Of a stretch of 47,713 nucleotides of DNA, positions 1 through 8,090 are shown piece by piece (within the stretch, counting starts at the first letter, position 1; each line of letters starts with the position of its first letter). A program made the translations under genes and the position numbers. A model generated the notes under the pieces. That model did no database searches and had not been told where the DNA came from. It worked only from the letters and a program-made list of their open reading frames with translations. Source of the DNA: Enterobacterales bacterium (GTDB taxonomy: Bacteria > Pseudomonadota > Gammaproteobacteria > Enterobacterales > Kangiellaceae); contig JAUZSK010000062.1 of NCBI GenBank assembly GCA_030949565.1, positions 1-47,713 of the forward strand, in the 5' to 3' direction.

Positions 1-2481
1 AAACAATCGGGAGCGAAAGCGATCGGTATAGTTGCTACGGATGTCAGAGATCAATTATTTTTAGTCAATGAAATTAAAAGAAAAATGCCGAATATACTCG
101 TTTTCACTTACGAAGGTGACGTATTACTGACTCACCCCTATTATAAGAAAGCCACTAGAGGATTATTGGTCGCATCTTCCAATCGGTTAGAATTTAATGA
201 TAGTCACACCAAAAGCGTTCGAATATTTTCTAGCGATAGAGCGATTGGCGTGTTTAATGCTTTTTCTGAAGCTTTAAATACTACAAAAAAATCTACTAGT
301 AGCGATTCTTCAAAAACTAAAGAAGTGATCATTACATCGCCATCTAATAGCGGTCTGTGGGTGCTTGAAGCAACCAGCAGCAAGCCCGGTGATGAATCAC
401 CCTATATTCCTAGTATTTGGAAAATTATTTTTATCTTTTTAATCGTTGCGACAGCTTTTTATAGCTGGAATCTCTACACAAGACCAAAGCATCATTATAA
501 TTATGCCAATAATGAAAGAATACTTATTTCTAATAAACAAAAATCAATAAGCTTAAGACTTTACCTTAGCTTGGCCATGATCCCTTTTAGTATTAGCTTG
601 TTAATCATTAATAAATCAGATGTTGGGATGGCAATCGTAATTTGGTCTTATTGGATATCTCAACTGGTCGCAATTGTATATTCTAATGTTAGCCATTTTA
701 AGGAGTCTTGGAATATTGTTATAACCAGTAATTCCGACCACAACTGGGTTATCCGCTATCGTAAAATAATATCGGGTCTTACCATCGTTATTTTTAAAAG
801 TATTATTTCATTAATGGCGTTTTGGATTATTCTAATTTTTATAATATATTATTCGTTTGATATTGTTGATCAAATTACCTACGATAACTATATAAGATTA
901 CTATCTTTGAATAGTGGTTTATCGCCATTGTTACCTCTACTGCTATTTTCATCAGTGTTAACCTATTACTATTCAATCAGACTTGCAGACCACAAGCTGC
1001 AGACTGCGACGATCTATTTCTCTAAAAATAAAATGAAGGATATACCTCCTGTTGTTTTGTTGAGTAATTACGTCAATTTCTCATCCAGAGTTTTGAAGTT
1101 GATGATACCCATAGCCACCACCTTTATCTTGATTCCAACTTATTATATTTACAATGAATATCTTGGTGGTAATCTTCAGTTGCTTAAGGGGTGGGATGAG
1201 CTTCCAATGCCATTGGCCATGTTTGAAGTATCTCAAGTGACCTTTTGGGTGAATATGATATTTATATTGGCGCTATTTTCGTTGGTTGTTATGTCAATCA
1301 AATACATGTCTAATTATGATCGGTTAATGGAATTTACTAATAGTGTTAGACGATTCATCAATATCGATAAAGAGAGATCTCAATCTAACGAAAGTGGTTT
1401 TTTTGAAAAGATATTCTCTGACAGCACACCTTTTATGCTTGGTGTAATAAAATATACTACTAAAGATAAAGAAGACATGGCGAGTTGGGAAGATCTTAAA
1501 AACAGCCAAGGAAATATTGAAATCCTTTATGAAATATTGGATAAGCAACTAAATTCAGAGGAACTTATTGAATCTCTAAATGAATTTAGAATGTCGAATT
1601 CCGTTGACGTTGATATAGCTAGTTTAACCCAGTTTTATTGCAGTAAAATAAGAGAACAACTTATTCTTAGGAAAACGGATCAAAAAGCAATTGATAAAGA
1701 ATGTAAAGGGCTAAACGAATTGGTCGGTTACTTAATTGATAAAAGACAGAAGTTAGCTCTGGAGTTGTATATCTTAATGTCTGGAGACGAATTTACACCA
1801 CCCAAAAACATGGAGAATGGTTTAGCTCGATTTTATCATTCTTTAAAATTGGATGACCAGGCAGTTTTTGAGAAGAGTTTTTTCTCCTATGAAAATATGC
1901 GAAACGTGAGTGATTTTTATAGTTTCCTCAATCAGATAGAGGAGCCCATTGGTCGAGTCAAAAAAATATGCGAGCTTGTGACATCCATACAGCAAAAAGA
2001 AAATGAAATTGCACAAAAAATTATTGAACACGCTCAAAAGAATGATATTGAGGCGATTATTAATTTTAGAGAAGAGTGTCGAAATAATTTTAAAGCGAGT
2101 ACCATTGAGTGGTTAAAACTCTTAATACCTGTATTACGTCGTCAGTTATCTTTCATTATTTACGCATCGATAGCTATATTGTTGGGTGTTATGTCTTATC
2201 CTTTTTATCCTTATCAATTCCTGCTGACTTGGGTTGGAGTTATTGTGATTCTAATCGCCATTTTAAGCGCCAACTCAATCGTGCAGATGGATCGTAATTA
2301 TGTGTTGAGCGCCTTGTTTACCAAAAGTCATGAAAAAGTGGGTATCAATAAAAGTTTTGCCAATGGAATTGCTAAGTACTCGGCTGCTCCAATTTCGATG
2401 GTATTTTTAAGTCAGTCAGAATGGCTGCAAAATGCAATCGGTGATTTCTTAGCGCCTATTTTGAATAGTATTTTTTCGTAG
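1..2481 (+). CDS. Large multi-pass membrane protein of unknown function, 5' truncated
   Basis: The reading frame is open from base 1, so the gene begins outside the window; the ATG at 85 is internal and the residues before it (a VATDVRDQLF stretch) continue smoothly. Numbering from that Met, residues 1-100 are soluble and resemble the end of an alpha/beta substrate-binding-like domain. Hydrophobic spans follow at about 112-130, 160-176, 182-200, 228-257, 281-297, 338-358 and 387-406. A long soluble, charged, probably helical region runs from about 407 to 685, and two more spans lie at about 688-732. The layout suggests an N-terminal domain outside the membrane, a seven-helix core and a large cytoplasmic insert. 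I do not recognise the family. No clear terminator follows the TAG stop. Confidence 0.75.
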   Translation, partial: KQSGAKAIGIVATDVRDQLFLVNEIKRKMPNILVFTYEGDVLLTHPYYKKATRGLLVASSNRLEFNDSHTKSVRIFSSDRAIGVFNAFSEALNTTKKSTSSDSSKTKEVIITSPSNSGLWVLEATSSKPGDESPYIPSIWKIIFIFLIVATAFYSWNLYTRPKHHYNYANNERILISNKQKSISLRLYLSLAMIPFSISLLIINKSDVGMAIVIWSYWISQLVAIVYSNVSHFKESWNIVITSNSDHNWVIRYRKIISGLTIVIFKSIISLMAFWIILIFIIYYSFDIVDQITYDNYIRLLSLNSGLSPLLPLLLFSSVLTYYYSIRLADHKLQTATIYFSKNKMKDIPPVVLLSNYVNFSSRVLKLMIPIATTFILIPTYYIYNEYLGGNLQLLKGWDELPMPLAMFEVSQVTFWVNMIFILALFSLVVMSIKYMSNYDRLMEFTNSVRRFINIDKERSQSNESGFFEKIFSDSTPFMLGVIKYTTKDKEDMASWEDLKNSQGNIEILYEILDKQLNSEELIESLNEFRMSNSVDVDIASLTQFYCSKIREQLILRKTDQKAIDKECKGLNELVGYLIDKRQKLALELYILMSGDEFTPPKNMENGLARFYHSLKLDDQAVFEKSFFSYENMRNVSDFYSFLNQIEEPIGRVKKICELVTSIQQKENEIAQKIIEHAQKNDIEAIINFREECRNNFKASTIEWLKLLIPVLRRQLSFIIYASIAILLGVMSYPFYPYQFLLTWVGVIVILIAILSANSIVQMDRNYVLSALFTKSHEKVGINKSFANGIAKYSAAPISMVFLSQSEWLQNAIGDFLAPILNSIFS

Positions 2482-2600
2482 TAGGAACCGATAGTCCTAT
2501 TTAGATAATTTGTACGGGAATGGGGCTATTCTAATCCCAAAAAGTGCTTTAGGATGCAATAACAACTTAGAACCCTGCTTGGCATAAGATGCTTGACGTC

Positions 2601-2635
2601 AAAAATTGACCATAATTTAAGTGTCTGATAGAGTG
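2601..2635 (+). repeat. 35-bp direct repeat, copy A
   Basis: This stretch matches 2964-2998 with about 5 mismatches in 35 bases; the core TGTCTGATA is identical. Copy B directly abuts the first 163-bp repeat unit. The pair may be the remains of a mobile element end, but no transposase or target duplication is visible. Confidence 0.6.
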
Positions 2636-2709
2636 AATGGGTTAATAATAATTAAAAAGTCTATAAAATAATGGATACTGCGCAAATATTACAGTTAGAG
2701 GCCTTATAA

Positions 2710-2838
2710 ATGATACAAGAATGGAGTATCTGGTTAATTGGGCTTTCTTCGGTATTTCTTGGGATGATAGGCTTTTATAATAGAATAACTATTACCGCGC
2801 CCATGCGCCTTAAATTGAATTCTCTCAGCTACTCTTAA
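2710..2838 (+). pseudogene. Short membrane-peptide ORF, possible truncated gene
   Basis: The ATG at 2710 opens 42 codons on the same strand as the upstream membrane protein gene. The product begins MIQEWSIWLIGLSSVFLG and has one hydrophobic span at about residues 6-22, followed by a polar, positively charged tail ending LSYS. No family was recognised. The frame ends where repeat-like sequence begins, so it may be the first part of a membrane protein gene cut off by insertion of a repeat element. It could also be a chance ORF, because no strong ribosome binding site precedes it. Confidence 0.25.
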
Positions 2839-2963
2839 ATCCTGCATCGTAAAACTACTAATGGGCAGGCACCTTTGAGACATCTCGCACACAAAGTCGG
2901 GTCAATCTCCTACAAAAGCTAGTTTTACCAATAAGAATAGAGGGTAGATCCTCGGTATCCGCT

Positions 2964-2998
2964 AGAAATTGATCAAAATTTGAGTGTCTGATAAAGTG
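2964..2998 (+). repeat. 35-bp direct repeat, copy B
   Basis: Second copy of the sequence at 2601-2635. It ends two bases before the first 163-bp repeat unit at 3001, so it may mark the left border of the repeat array. Confidence 0.6.
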
Positions 2999-3000
2999 TT

Positions 3001-3758
3001 GGAATGAATTCCCACGCGGGAGCATGGGAACTAGAGATATTTTCATAGCCTCGGACGCATGGGAACTAGGTTTCTCGTTACCACGCTCCTGCGTGGTAAT
3101 GCATACGGGGCTTTCAGGTTAGATTGATGTTTAATTTGCCTAGCGTGGTAAACTTTGGGCTTTGGAATGAATTCCCACGCGGGAGCATGGGAACTAGAGA
3201 TATTTTCATAGCCTCGGGCGCATGATAACTAGGGTTCTCGTTCCCACGCTCCTGCGTGGTAATGCATACGGGGCTTTCAGGTTAGATTGATGTTTAATTT
3301 GCGTAGCGTGGTAAACTTTGAGCTTTGGAATGAATTCCCACGCGGGAGCATGGGAGCTAGGGATATTTTTATAGCCTCGGGCGCATGATAACTGAGTTTC
3401 TCGTTCCCACGCTCCTGCGTGGTAATGCATACGGGGCTATCGGGTTAGATTGATGTTTAATTTGCGTAGCGTGGTAAACCTTGAGCTTTGGAATGAATTC
3501 CCACGCGGGAGCATGGGAACTAGGGATATTTTCATAGCCTCGGGCGCATGATAACTGAGTTTCTCGTTCCCACGCTCCTGCGTGGTAATGCATACGGGGC
3601 TTTCAGGTTAGATTGATGTTTAATTTGCCTAGCGTGGTAAACCTTGAGCTTTGGAATGAATTCCCACGCGGGAGCATGGGAACTAGGGATATTTTCATAG
3701 CCTCGGGCGCATGATAACTGAGTTTCTCGTTCCCACGCTACTGCGTGGTAATGCATAC
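3001..3758. repeat. 163-bp tandem repeat array with REP-like inverted arms, 4.65 copies
   Basis: The motif GGAATGAATTCCCACG recurs at 3001, 3164, 3327, 3490 and 3653, a period of exactly 163 bp each time. The last copy stops at about 3758. Inside each unit an arm CCCACGCGGGAGCATGGGAA is followed about 45 bases later by CTCGTTCCCACGCTCCTGCG, its near reverse complement, so each unit can fold into a long stem-loop. This matches the general design of REP/BIME intergenic repeats. Copies differ by a few substitutions (for example GCTCC becomes GCTAC in the last) but no indels, pointing to recent unequal duplication. Confidence 0.92.
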
Positions 3759-4000
3759 TAGTGTGGTTACAAAGTTTGGACCTTCAAATTCGGGAACCTT
3801 ATAATTAAAGGCTAGTTTGTTTGCTCTAGCCTAGATTTAGCCTTTAAGCTAATATTGTCGGTTTTTCGTTACTTTTAGTGCATTGTTACTAACACCAATT
3901 AAGCGCTACAGGCTATACTCTCCCTTTTTAAACCCTACTGATTCTTATTTGAACAAGTGATTCAAATAAGCAGATTAAAAATCTGAAGGTAAATCTTATA

Positions 4001-4336
4001 ATGTCTAAATTCTTTTTTGATGGAAAAGCCAACAATAATAATGAGCGCGGTAAAAAGCGCGTTGGTGGCGGTGATCGGATACTCAAACTGGGGACTAAAA
4101 AATCACCAGCTCAAATTAGTGTTCAAAATGAAGCACGAAAGGTTGAAATTGACGCAATTATCGCAAAAAATCAATGGTTTGCAGATATCAAGATTGATGC
4201 TGATGCGCCAGAGAACATTAAAGATCTGGAGTTTTTACAGGATAATAAGGTGGTTTCGGTGGCGACTAAGAAAGCTGGTAGAAATGACCCTTGTCCTTGT
4301 GGCAGTGGTAAGAAATTTAAGAAATGTTGTGCTTAA
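4001..4336 (+). CDS. Small SEC-C metal-binding motif protein (PBPRA1643-like)
   Basis: The 111-residue protein starts at an ATG preceded by GAAGG. It has a polar, Asn- and Lys/Gly-rich N-terminus, a short mixed middle domain and a C-terminal SEC-C motif, [16 protein letters not shown], the zinc-binding module best known from the end of SecA. Size and organisation match the small SWIM/SEC-C protein family named after Photobacterium PBPRA1643. The SEC-C tail suggests zinc binding and perhaps nucleic-acid or ribosome contact; the actual role is unknown. It appears monocistronic, with 131 bases to the next gene. Confidence 0.85.
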   Translation: MSKFFFDGKANNNNERGKKRVGGGDRILKLGTKKSPAQISVQNEARKVEIDAIIAKNQWFADIKIDADAPENIKDLEFLQDNKVVSVATKKAGRNDPCPCGSGKKFKKCCA

Positions 4337-4467
4337 AGCCTGTTTGATTGGCCTAGAAAATCATCGTTATCAATAGAAATTTGTCTACAACGACTAACCG
4401 ACAGGGCGGGCTTGGTGCTAGTCTTTGTTAGCCCAATGACTACAATTTAACCAAACATGAGAGTTTT

Positions 4468-5376
4468 GTGAAAGAATTGAAAAGTGAATCGATACATCAC
4501 CCACTCAAAGGGGCACTTTGGATGGTGTTTGCCGGTATGCTGTTTGCCATGGTTAATGTGATTAACCAGTATCTTGGTTTTAAAATGCAGATCGCATCGA
4601 CCAATGTCGCATTTTATCAATACTTGATAGCGCTGCTGGTAATGTTACCTTGGCTGCTACCCAGTCATATCCGCAAAAATTTGCATTCTAACAAACGTAT
4701 TCATCATCTAATACGAGTGGCTTTTGCGGTGGCTGGTATTCAATTTTGGACTTGGGCTTTGGCCGAAGGCGTGCCTATTTGGCAAGCCATTGCGTTAGTC
4801 ATGACATCGCCGTTATTTGCCACTATCGGCAGTGCTTTGTTTTTGGGTGAAAAGGTCAATGCCGCTCGATGGCTTGCAACCTTAGCTGGTTTTATTGGCG
4901 CGATGATTATTTTGGAGCCTTGGACTAATCATTTTAGTTTAGTTAGTTTGTTGCCAGTGGTCGCAGCCATATTTTGGGCTGCTTATTCGTTAATGGTTAG
5001 AGATATTTCTCATTATGAACCGCCTGAGAATATTGTATTTTACTTGTTGATTTTAATGACGCCTTTTAACCTAGCGGTTAATCTTGAAAATTTTTCATGG
5101 CCTGATTTTGATGCTTGGAAATTGTTGCTGGTTTCCGGTGTTTTAACTGCGCTTGCTCAACTTGGAATTACGCGCGCCTATTCCAGCGCAGAAGCCTCTT
5201 TTGTGCAGCCCTTTGACCACGTTAAATTACCGCTTAATGTGTTAGCGGGCTGGATTGTTTTTTCTTGGGTCCCGCCAGGTAAATTGTGGGTGGGTGCTAT
5301 GATTATTATAGGTTCTAGTTTGGCCTTGGCTCACTGGGAAAGTAATACTCAAGATAACAGTGCTGACAAGTCTTGA
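4468..5376 (+). CDS. DMT-superfamily (EamA) transporter
   Basis: The 302-residue, highly hydrophobic protein has about ten predicted membrane helices arranged as two EamA repeats (roughly residues 15-150 and 160-292), the standard drug/metabolite transporter layout. The first repeat ends with the typical GEKVNAARWLATLAGFIGAM stretch. The start is a GTG with a weak GAGAG upstream; an ATG at 4457 is closed within five codons in its own frame, so GTG is the better choice. Substrates of this superfamily cannot be told from sequence. It lies just before the amino-sugar locus, but nothing ties it to that pathway. Confidence 0.85.
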   Translation: MKELKSESIHHPLKGALWMVFAGMLFAMVNVINQYLGFKMQIASTNVAFYQYLIALLVMLPWLLPSHIRKNLHSNKRIHHLIRVAFAVAGIQFWTWALAEGVPIWQAIALVMTSPLFATIGSALFLGEKVNAARWLATLAGFIGAMIILEPWTNHFSLVSLLPVVAAIFWAAYSLMVRDISHYEPPENIVFYLLILMTPFNLAVNLENFSWPDFDAWKLLLVSGVLTALAQLGITRAYSSAEASFVQPFDHVKLPLNVLAGWIVFSWVPPGKLWVGAMIIIGSSLALAHWESNTQDNSADKS

Positions 5377-5502
5377 GACGCTCATCAAGCTAGTGATTCA
5401 TTAGACCTTTAAACTTTGATTGATCGCTAACCTGGTATTTCAAAGTTTGTAACTTTAAGTCAGTTTGTTTCTTACTAATTCAATTTAAAGCGATATTTAA
5501 AA

Positions 5503-6519
5503 ATGTCAGATCAATCGATTAAAAAATCCAGCCTAATGAAACAAGAAGCGCTTCAAGCTTCAAGCCTTATCGAGCGACAATTAAAAACAAATCAACCACT
5601 GGTAGAGAAAATCGCACAGGCGATTAAACTTTTCCAGCCCTATAACGTAATGTTTGTGGGGCGTGGTTCGTCCGATCATGCGGGTACTTTTGGTAAATAT
5701 TTAATCGAAATTGAAACGGCAATACCGACTTTTAGCGCCGCGCCATCGGTTGCAACGGTTTATAATAAAGCATTAAAGTTAAGTAAAACCTTAGTGATTG
5801 TCGTGTCTCAGTCGGGCCGAAGCCCTGATATTCTAGAGCAGACCAAGCAAGCAAAAGCCGCAGGCGCATTGTGTATTGCGCTAGTCAATGACCTGTCTTC
5901 TCCCTTAGTTGAACTGGTTGACTGGGTCTATCCACTCGGTGTCGGACAAGAAAAATCGGTGGCTGCGACTAAGAGCTATTTGGCGACTATTGCAGCGATT
6001 ATTCAATTAGTGGCAGTGTGGTCAGCATCCCATAGTTTGATCCAAGCGCTGGATCAAATTCCTAAATTACTTGATGACGCCGCCAAAGCGCCAGCACAAA
6101 TCAAAACTGGAGATTTAGACAACTTGGTCAATCTGGTGGTGATTGGTCGTGGATTAGGTTTTGCTATTGGTAATGAAATCGCGCTTAAAATGAAAGAAGT
6201 CTGTGGGCTGCACGCTGAATCATTTAGCTCGGCTGAATTCCTGCATGGCCCAGCGACCTTGGTCGATAAAAACTTTACCCTAATCAATATTGGTATTAAT
6301 GATGAGACCCAAGTGGTACATAATCAGCAAATCGAAGCGTTAAAAAATAGAGGGGCTAACATCGTTAATCTATTTCAGGTGGACGCTCAGGTGCACCCAC
6401 GCATTGCTCCTTTAGCCATATTGCAGCGCTTTTATCTGGATATTGAATCCATTGCGGTGGAGCGAGGGCTTGATCCCGATCGACCTCCGGGTTTGAAAAA
6501 AGTGACTCAGACATTATAG
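5503..6519 (+). CDS. Double-SIS aminosugar-phosphate isomerase/deaminase (NagB-II type)
   Basis: The 338-residue protein consists of two SIS domains (about 35-175 and 200-330) and lacks the glutaminase domain of GlmS. Sugar-phosphate binding motifs are visible: GRGSSDHAG at 53-61, SQSGRSPD at 102-109, and GRGLGFAIGNEIALKMKE opening the second SIS domain. The C-terminus ends with a GLDPDRPPGLKKVTQT type tail, usual in NagB-II and AgaS-like enzymes. The likely reaction is deamination and isomerisation of glucosamine-6-phosphate to fructose-6-phosphate in the cytosol. As the first amino-sugar gene before the murQ region it would supply the last step of MurNAc/GlcNAc catabolism. A related substrate such as galactosamine-6-phosphate is not excluded. 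Confidence 0.8.
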   Translation: MSDQSIKKSSLMKQEALQASSLIERQLKTNQPLVEKIAQAIKLFQPYNVMFVGRGSSDHAGTFGKYLIEIETAIPTFSAAPSVATVYNKALKLSKTLVIVVSQSGRSPDILEQTKQAKAAGALCIALVNDLSSPLVELVDWVYPLGVGQEKSVAATKSYLATIAAIIQLVAVWSASHSLIQALDQIPKLLDDAAKAPAQIKTGDLDNLVNLVVIGRGLGFAIGNEIALKMKEVCGLHAESFSSAEFLHGPATLVDKNFTLINIGINDETQVVHNQQIEALKNRGANIVNLFQVDAQVHPRIAPLAILQRFYLDIESIAVERGLDPDRPPGLKKVTQTL

Positions 6520-6530
6520 ATTGCTCTTTT

Positions 6531-7350
6531 TCACCCGCCCCTTAACGCCTTCACCCGCCCCCTAACCCCCTCCCATCAAGGGAGGGGGATCTAATTCCAC
6601 CTTATTTCCGAGAGGGGGATCTAATTCCACTTTATTTCCGAGAGAGGGATCTAATTCCACTTTATTTCCGAGAGAGGGATCGAGTTTCACCCTATTACGG
6701 GCTGGGGGATCTAATTCTATCGTATTTCAGGGAGAAAAAATCGAGTTCCAGCTTATTTCAGGGAGGAGAAATTAATTCCCTCTCCCTCAGGGAGAGGGCT
6801 AGGGCTGAGGGTTGTTATGCCGAAGCATGGATGTTTGCTAAATTGGTCCTTTTCACCCGCCCCCTAACCCCCTCCCATCAAGGGAGGGGGGATCTAATTC
6901 CATCGTATTTCAGGGAGAAAAAAACGAGTTTCAGCTTATTTCAGGGAGAAAAAATCGAGTTCCACTTTATTTCAGGGAGGAGAAATTAATTCCCTCTCCC
7001 TCAGGGAGAGGGCTAGGGCTGAGGGTTGTTATGCCGAAGCATGGATGTTGCTAAATTGGTCCTTTTCACCCGCCCCCTAACCCCCTCCCATCAAGGGAGG
7101 GGGGATCTAATTCCACCTTATTTCCGAGAGAGGGGATCGAGTTTCACCCTATTACGGGGAGGGGGATCTAATTCCACTTTATTTCCGAGAGAGGGATCGA
7201 GTTTCACCTTATTACGGGTTGGGGGATCTAATTCCATCGTATTTCAGGGAGAAAAAATCGAGTTCCACTTTATTTCAGGGAGGAGAAATTAATTCCCTCT
7301 CCCTCAGGGAGAGGGCTAGGGTGAGGGTTGTTATGCCGAAGCATGGATGT
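6531..7350. repeat. Nested repeat block: 30-bp tandem units inside three larger copies, with GC-rich hairpins
   Basis: Between the SIS gene and the globin gene lie three large copies whose TCACCCGCCCC starts fall at 6551, 6853 and 7066, with a partial start at 6531. Each opens with a perfect hairpin (CCCCCTCCC then GGGAGGGGG), runs through units related to GATCTAATTCCACTTTATTT, carries a second hairpin (CCCTCTCCC then GGGAGAGGG) and ends with ATGCCGAAGCATGGATGT. In the first copy the units recur every 30 bases (6588, 6618, 6648, 6678, 6708, 6738). Because 30 is divisible by three, frames stay open (for example 7026-7292), but their products are only the repeat read as protein. Positions 7351-7418 hold no recognisable feature. 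Confidence 0.9.
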
Positions 7351-7418
7351 ACGCTAATTGCTGGCGAATTGGCGGTTGCCAATGAAAAATCAGGTGCCAT
7401 GTGGGGCAATATGGTGGT

Positions 7419-7853
7419 CTAAACTTGAGGCTTTGGAAAATTTAATATGTTATCTGTTTTATAGCGGCGTTCACATTCATCGGGTGAAGATTTGACGATT
7501 CGTTGAAAGAAAGCATTATCGATTTTAAGCCATTTTTCGATCAATAGGGAACTCGCGTTGCATTCTTTAAAGGCTTGATCGAGTAGCAATTGGCGTTGTA
7601 GAAACAGCGCCTCTGAAATATACATATGCTTATGGGCGGCTGGCGGCGTTTGGCCGCAATAGAGGTTTTCACCGCCGAGCGCAGCCTGCATAAAGGCCAC
7701 CTGCTGGCGCTCAATATGTTCTTGTGGTATGGCTTCAAAATAGAGCTTTAACCAGGCATCTTGATAGACTTTATCATAGAAAATCTTGCTCACTTTTTGA
7801 ATCATCTCGGTTCCACCGACGGATTCAAATTCTTGAGCCTTAACCGATGTCAT
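7419..7853 (-). CDS. Truncated hemoglobin-like globin
   Basis: The 144-residue protein looks like a single-domain group 1 type bacterial truncated globin. It has the early FESVGGTEMI helix, IFYDKVYQD, the CD-region LKLYFEAIPQEHIERQQ and the conserved proximal region PAAHKHMYISEALF, where one of the two His residues would be the heme ligand. A longer C-terminal extension ends YKTDNILNFPKPQV. Such globins bind O2 or NO, and roles in NO or peroxide defence are known for some members; none is assigned here. It stands alone on the minus strand, facing the repeat block, and its promoter would lie in 7854-8090, which it shares with the divergent GH3 gene. Confidence 0.8.
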   Translation of the reverse strand: MTSVKAQEFESVGGTEMIQKVSKIFYDKVYQDAWLKLYFEAIPQEHIERQQVAFMQAALGGENLYCGQTPPAAHKHMYISEALFLQRQLLLDQAFKECNASSLLIEKWLKIDNAFFQRIVKSSPDECERRYKTDNILNFPKPQV

Positions 7854-7996
7854 GGCACTTTTTCTCCTGAGGCAACTAAAAGATTGTAAGCGTGGCGTTA
7901 CATCGCTCGAAATTCTTTATCCTTGATAAAAGTATAGAGCAGAAAATAGCGATACTCCGATTATCATCTCTGTTTTTTTAATTATTAATTAAAATT

Positions 7997-8004
7997 AGGA
8001 ATAA
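7997..8004. promoter_or_regulatory. AGGAATAA half-site upstream of the GH3 gene
   Basis: This 8-mer carries the GGAATA core shared with the dyads before the MurR-like gene (15072-15126) and the TonB-dependent receptor (18880-18930). It has no obvious inverted partner, so it is a weak candidate for an additional regulator site. Confidence 0.2.
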
Positions 8005-8090
8005 ACTAGTCAAGTTAGCTGAACTAAAAGTGATTATTTATTCTTGATACTGTAATATTGATGTCATTAGACTAATCCATTGATAACACT

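Larger units (their letters stand above)
2482..4000. other. Gene-poor interval with repeats and one gene remnant
   Basis: About 1.5 kb separates the membrane protein from the SEC-C gene. It contains a possible 42-codon remnant (2710-2838), a duplicated 35-bp sequence (2601-2635 and 2964-2998) and five tandem copies of a 163-bp repeat (3001-3758). Apparent minus-strand frames of about 74 codons starting at 3430, 3593 and 3756 recur exactly with the repeat period and are repeat-encoded, not genes. Positions 3759-4000 are AT-rich and presumably hold the promoter of the SEC-C gene; no confident -35/-10 pair was found. Confidence 0.8.

Noticed and set aside
3001..3758. CRISPR array or small protein genes (74-codon minus-strand frames)
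   Set aside because: The frames recur with the 163-bp period and encode only the repeat; there are no variable spacers.
2482..4000. Intact insertion sequence
   Set aside because: No transposase frame, no matching terminal inverted repeats and no target duplication were found.
7026..7292. Glycine/serine-rich repeat protein
   Set aside because: It is the 30-bp DNA repeat read in an open frame; no ribosome binding site, and the repeat structure is in the DNA including hairpins.
7332..7422. Short frame ending NMVV at 7422
   Set aside because: It begins inside the repeat unit end and has no recognisable family or ribosome binding site.
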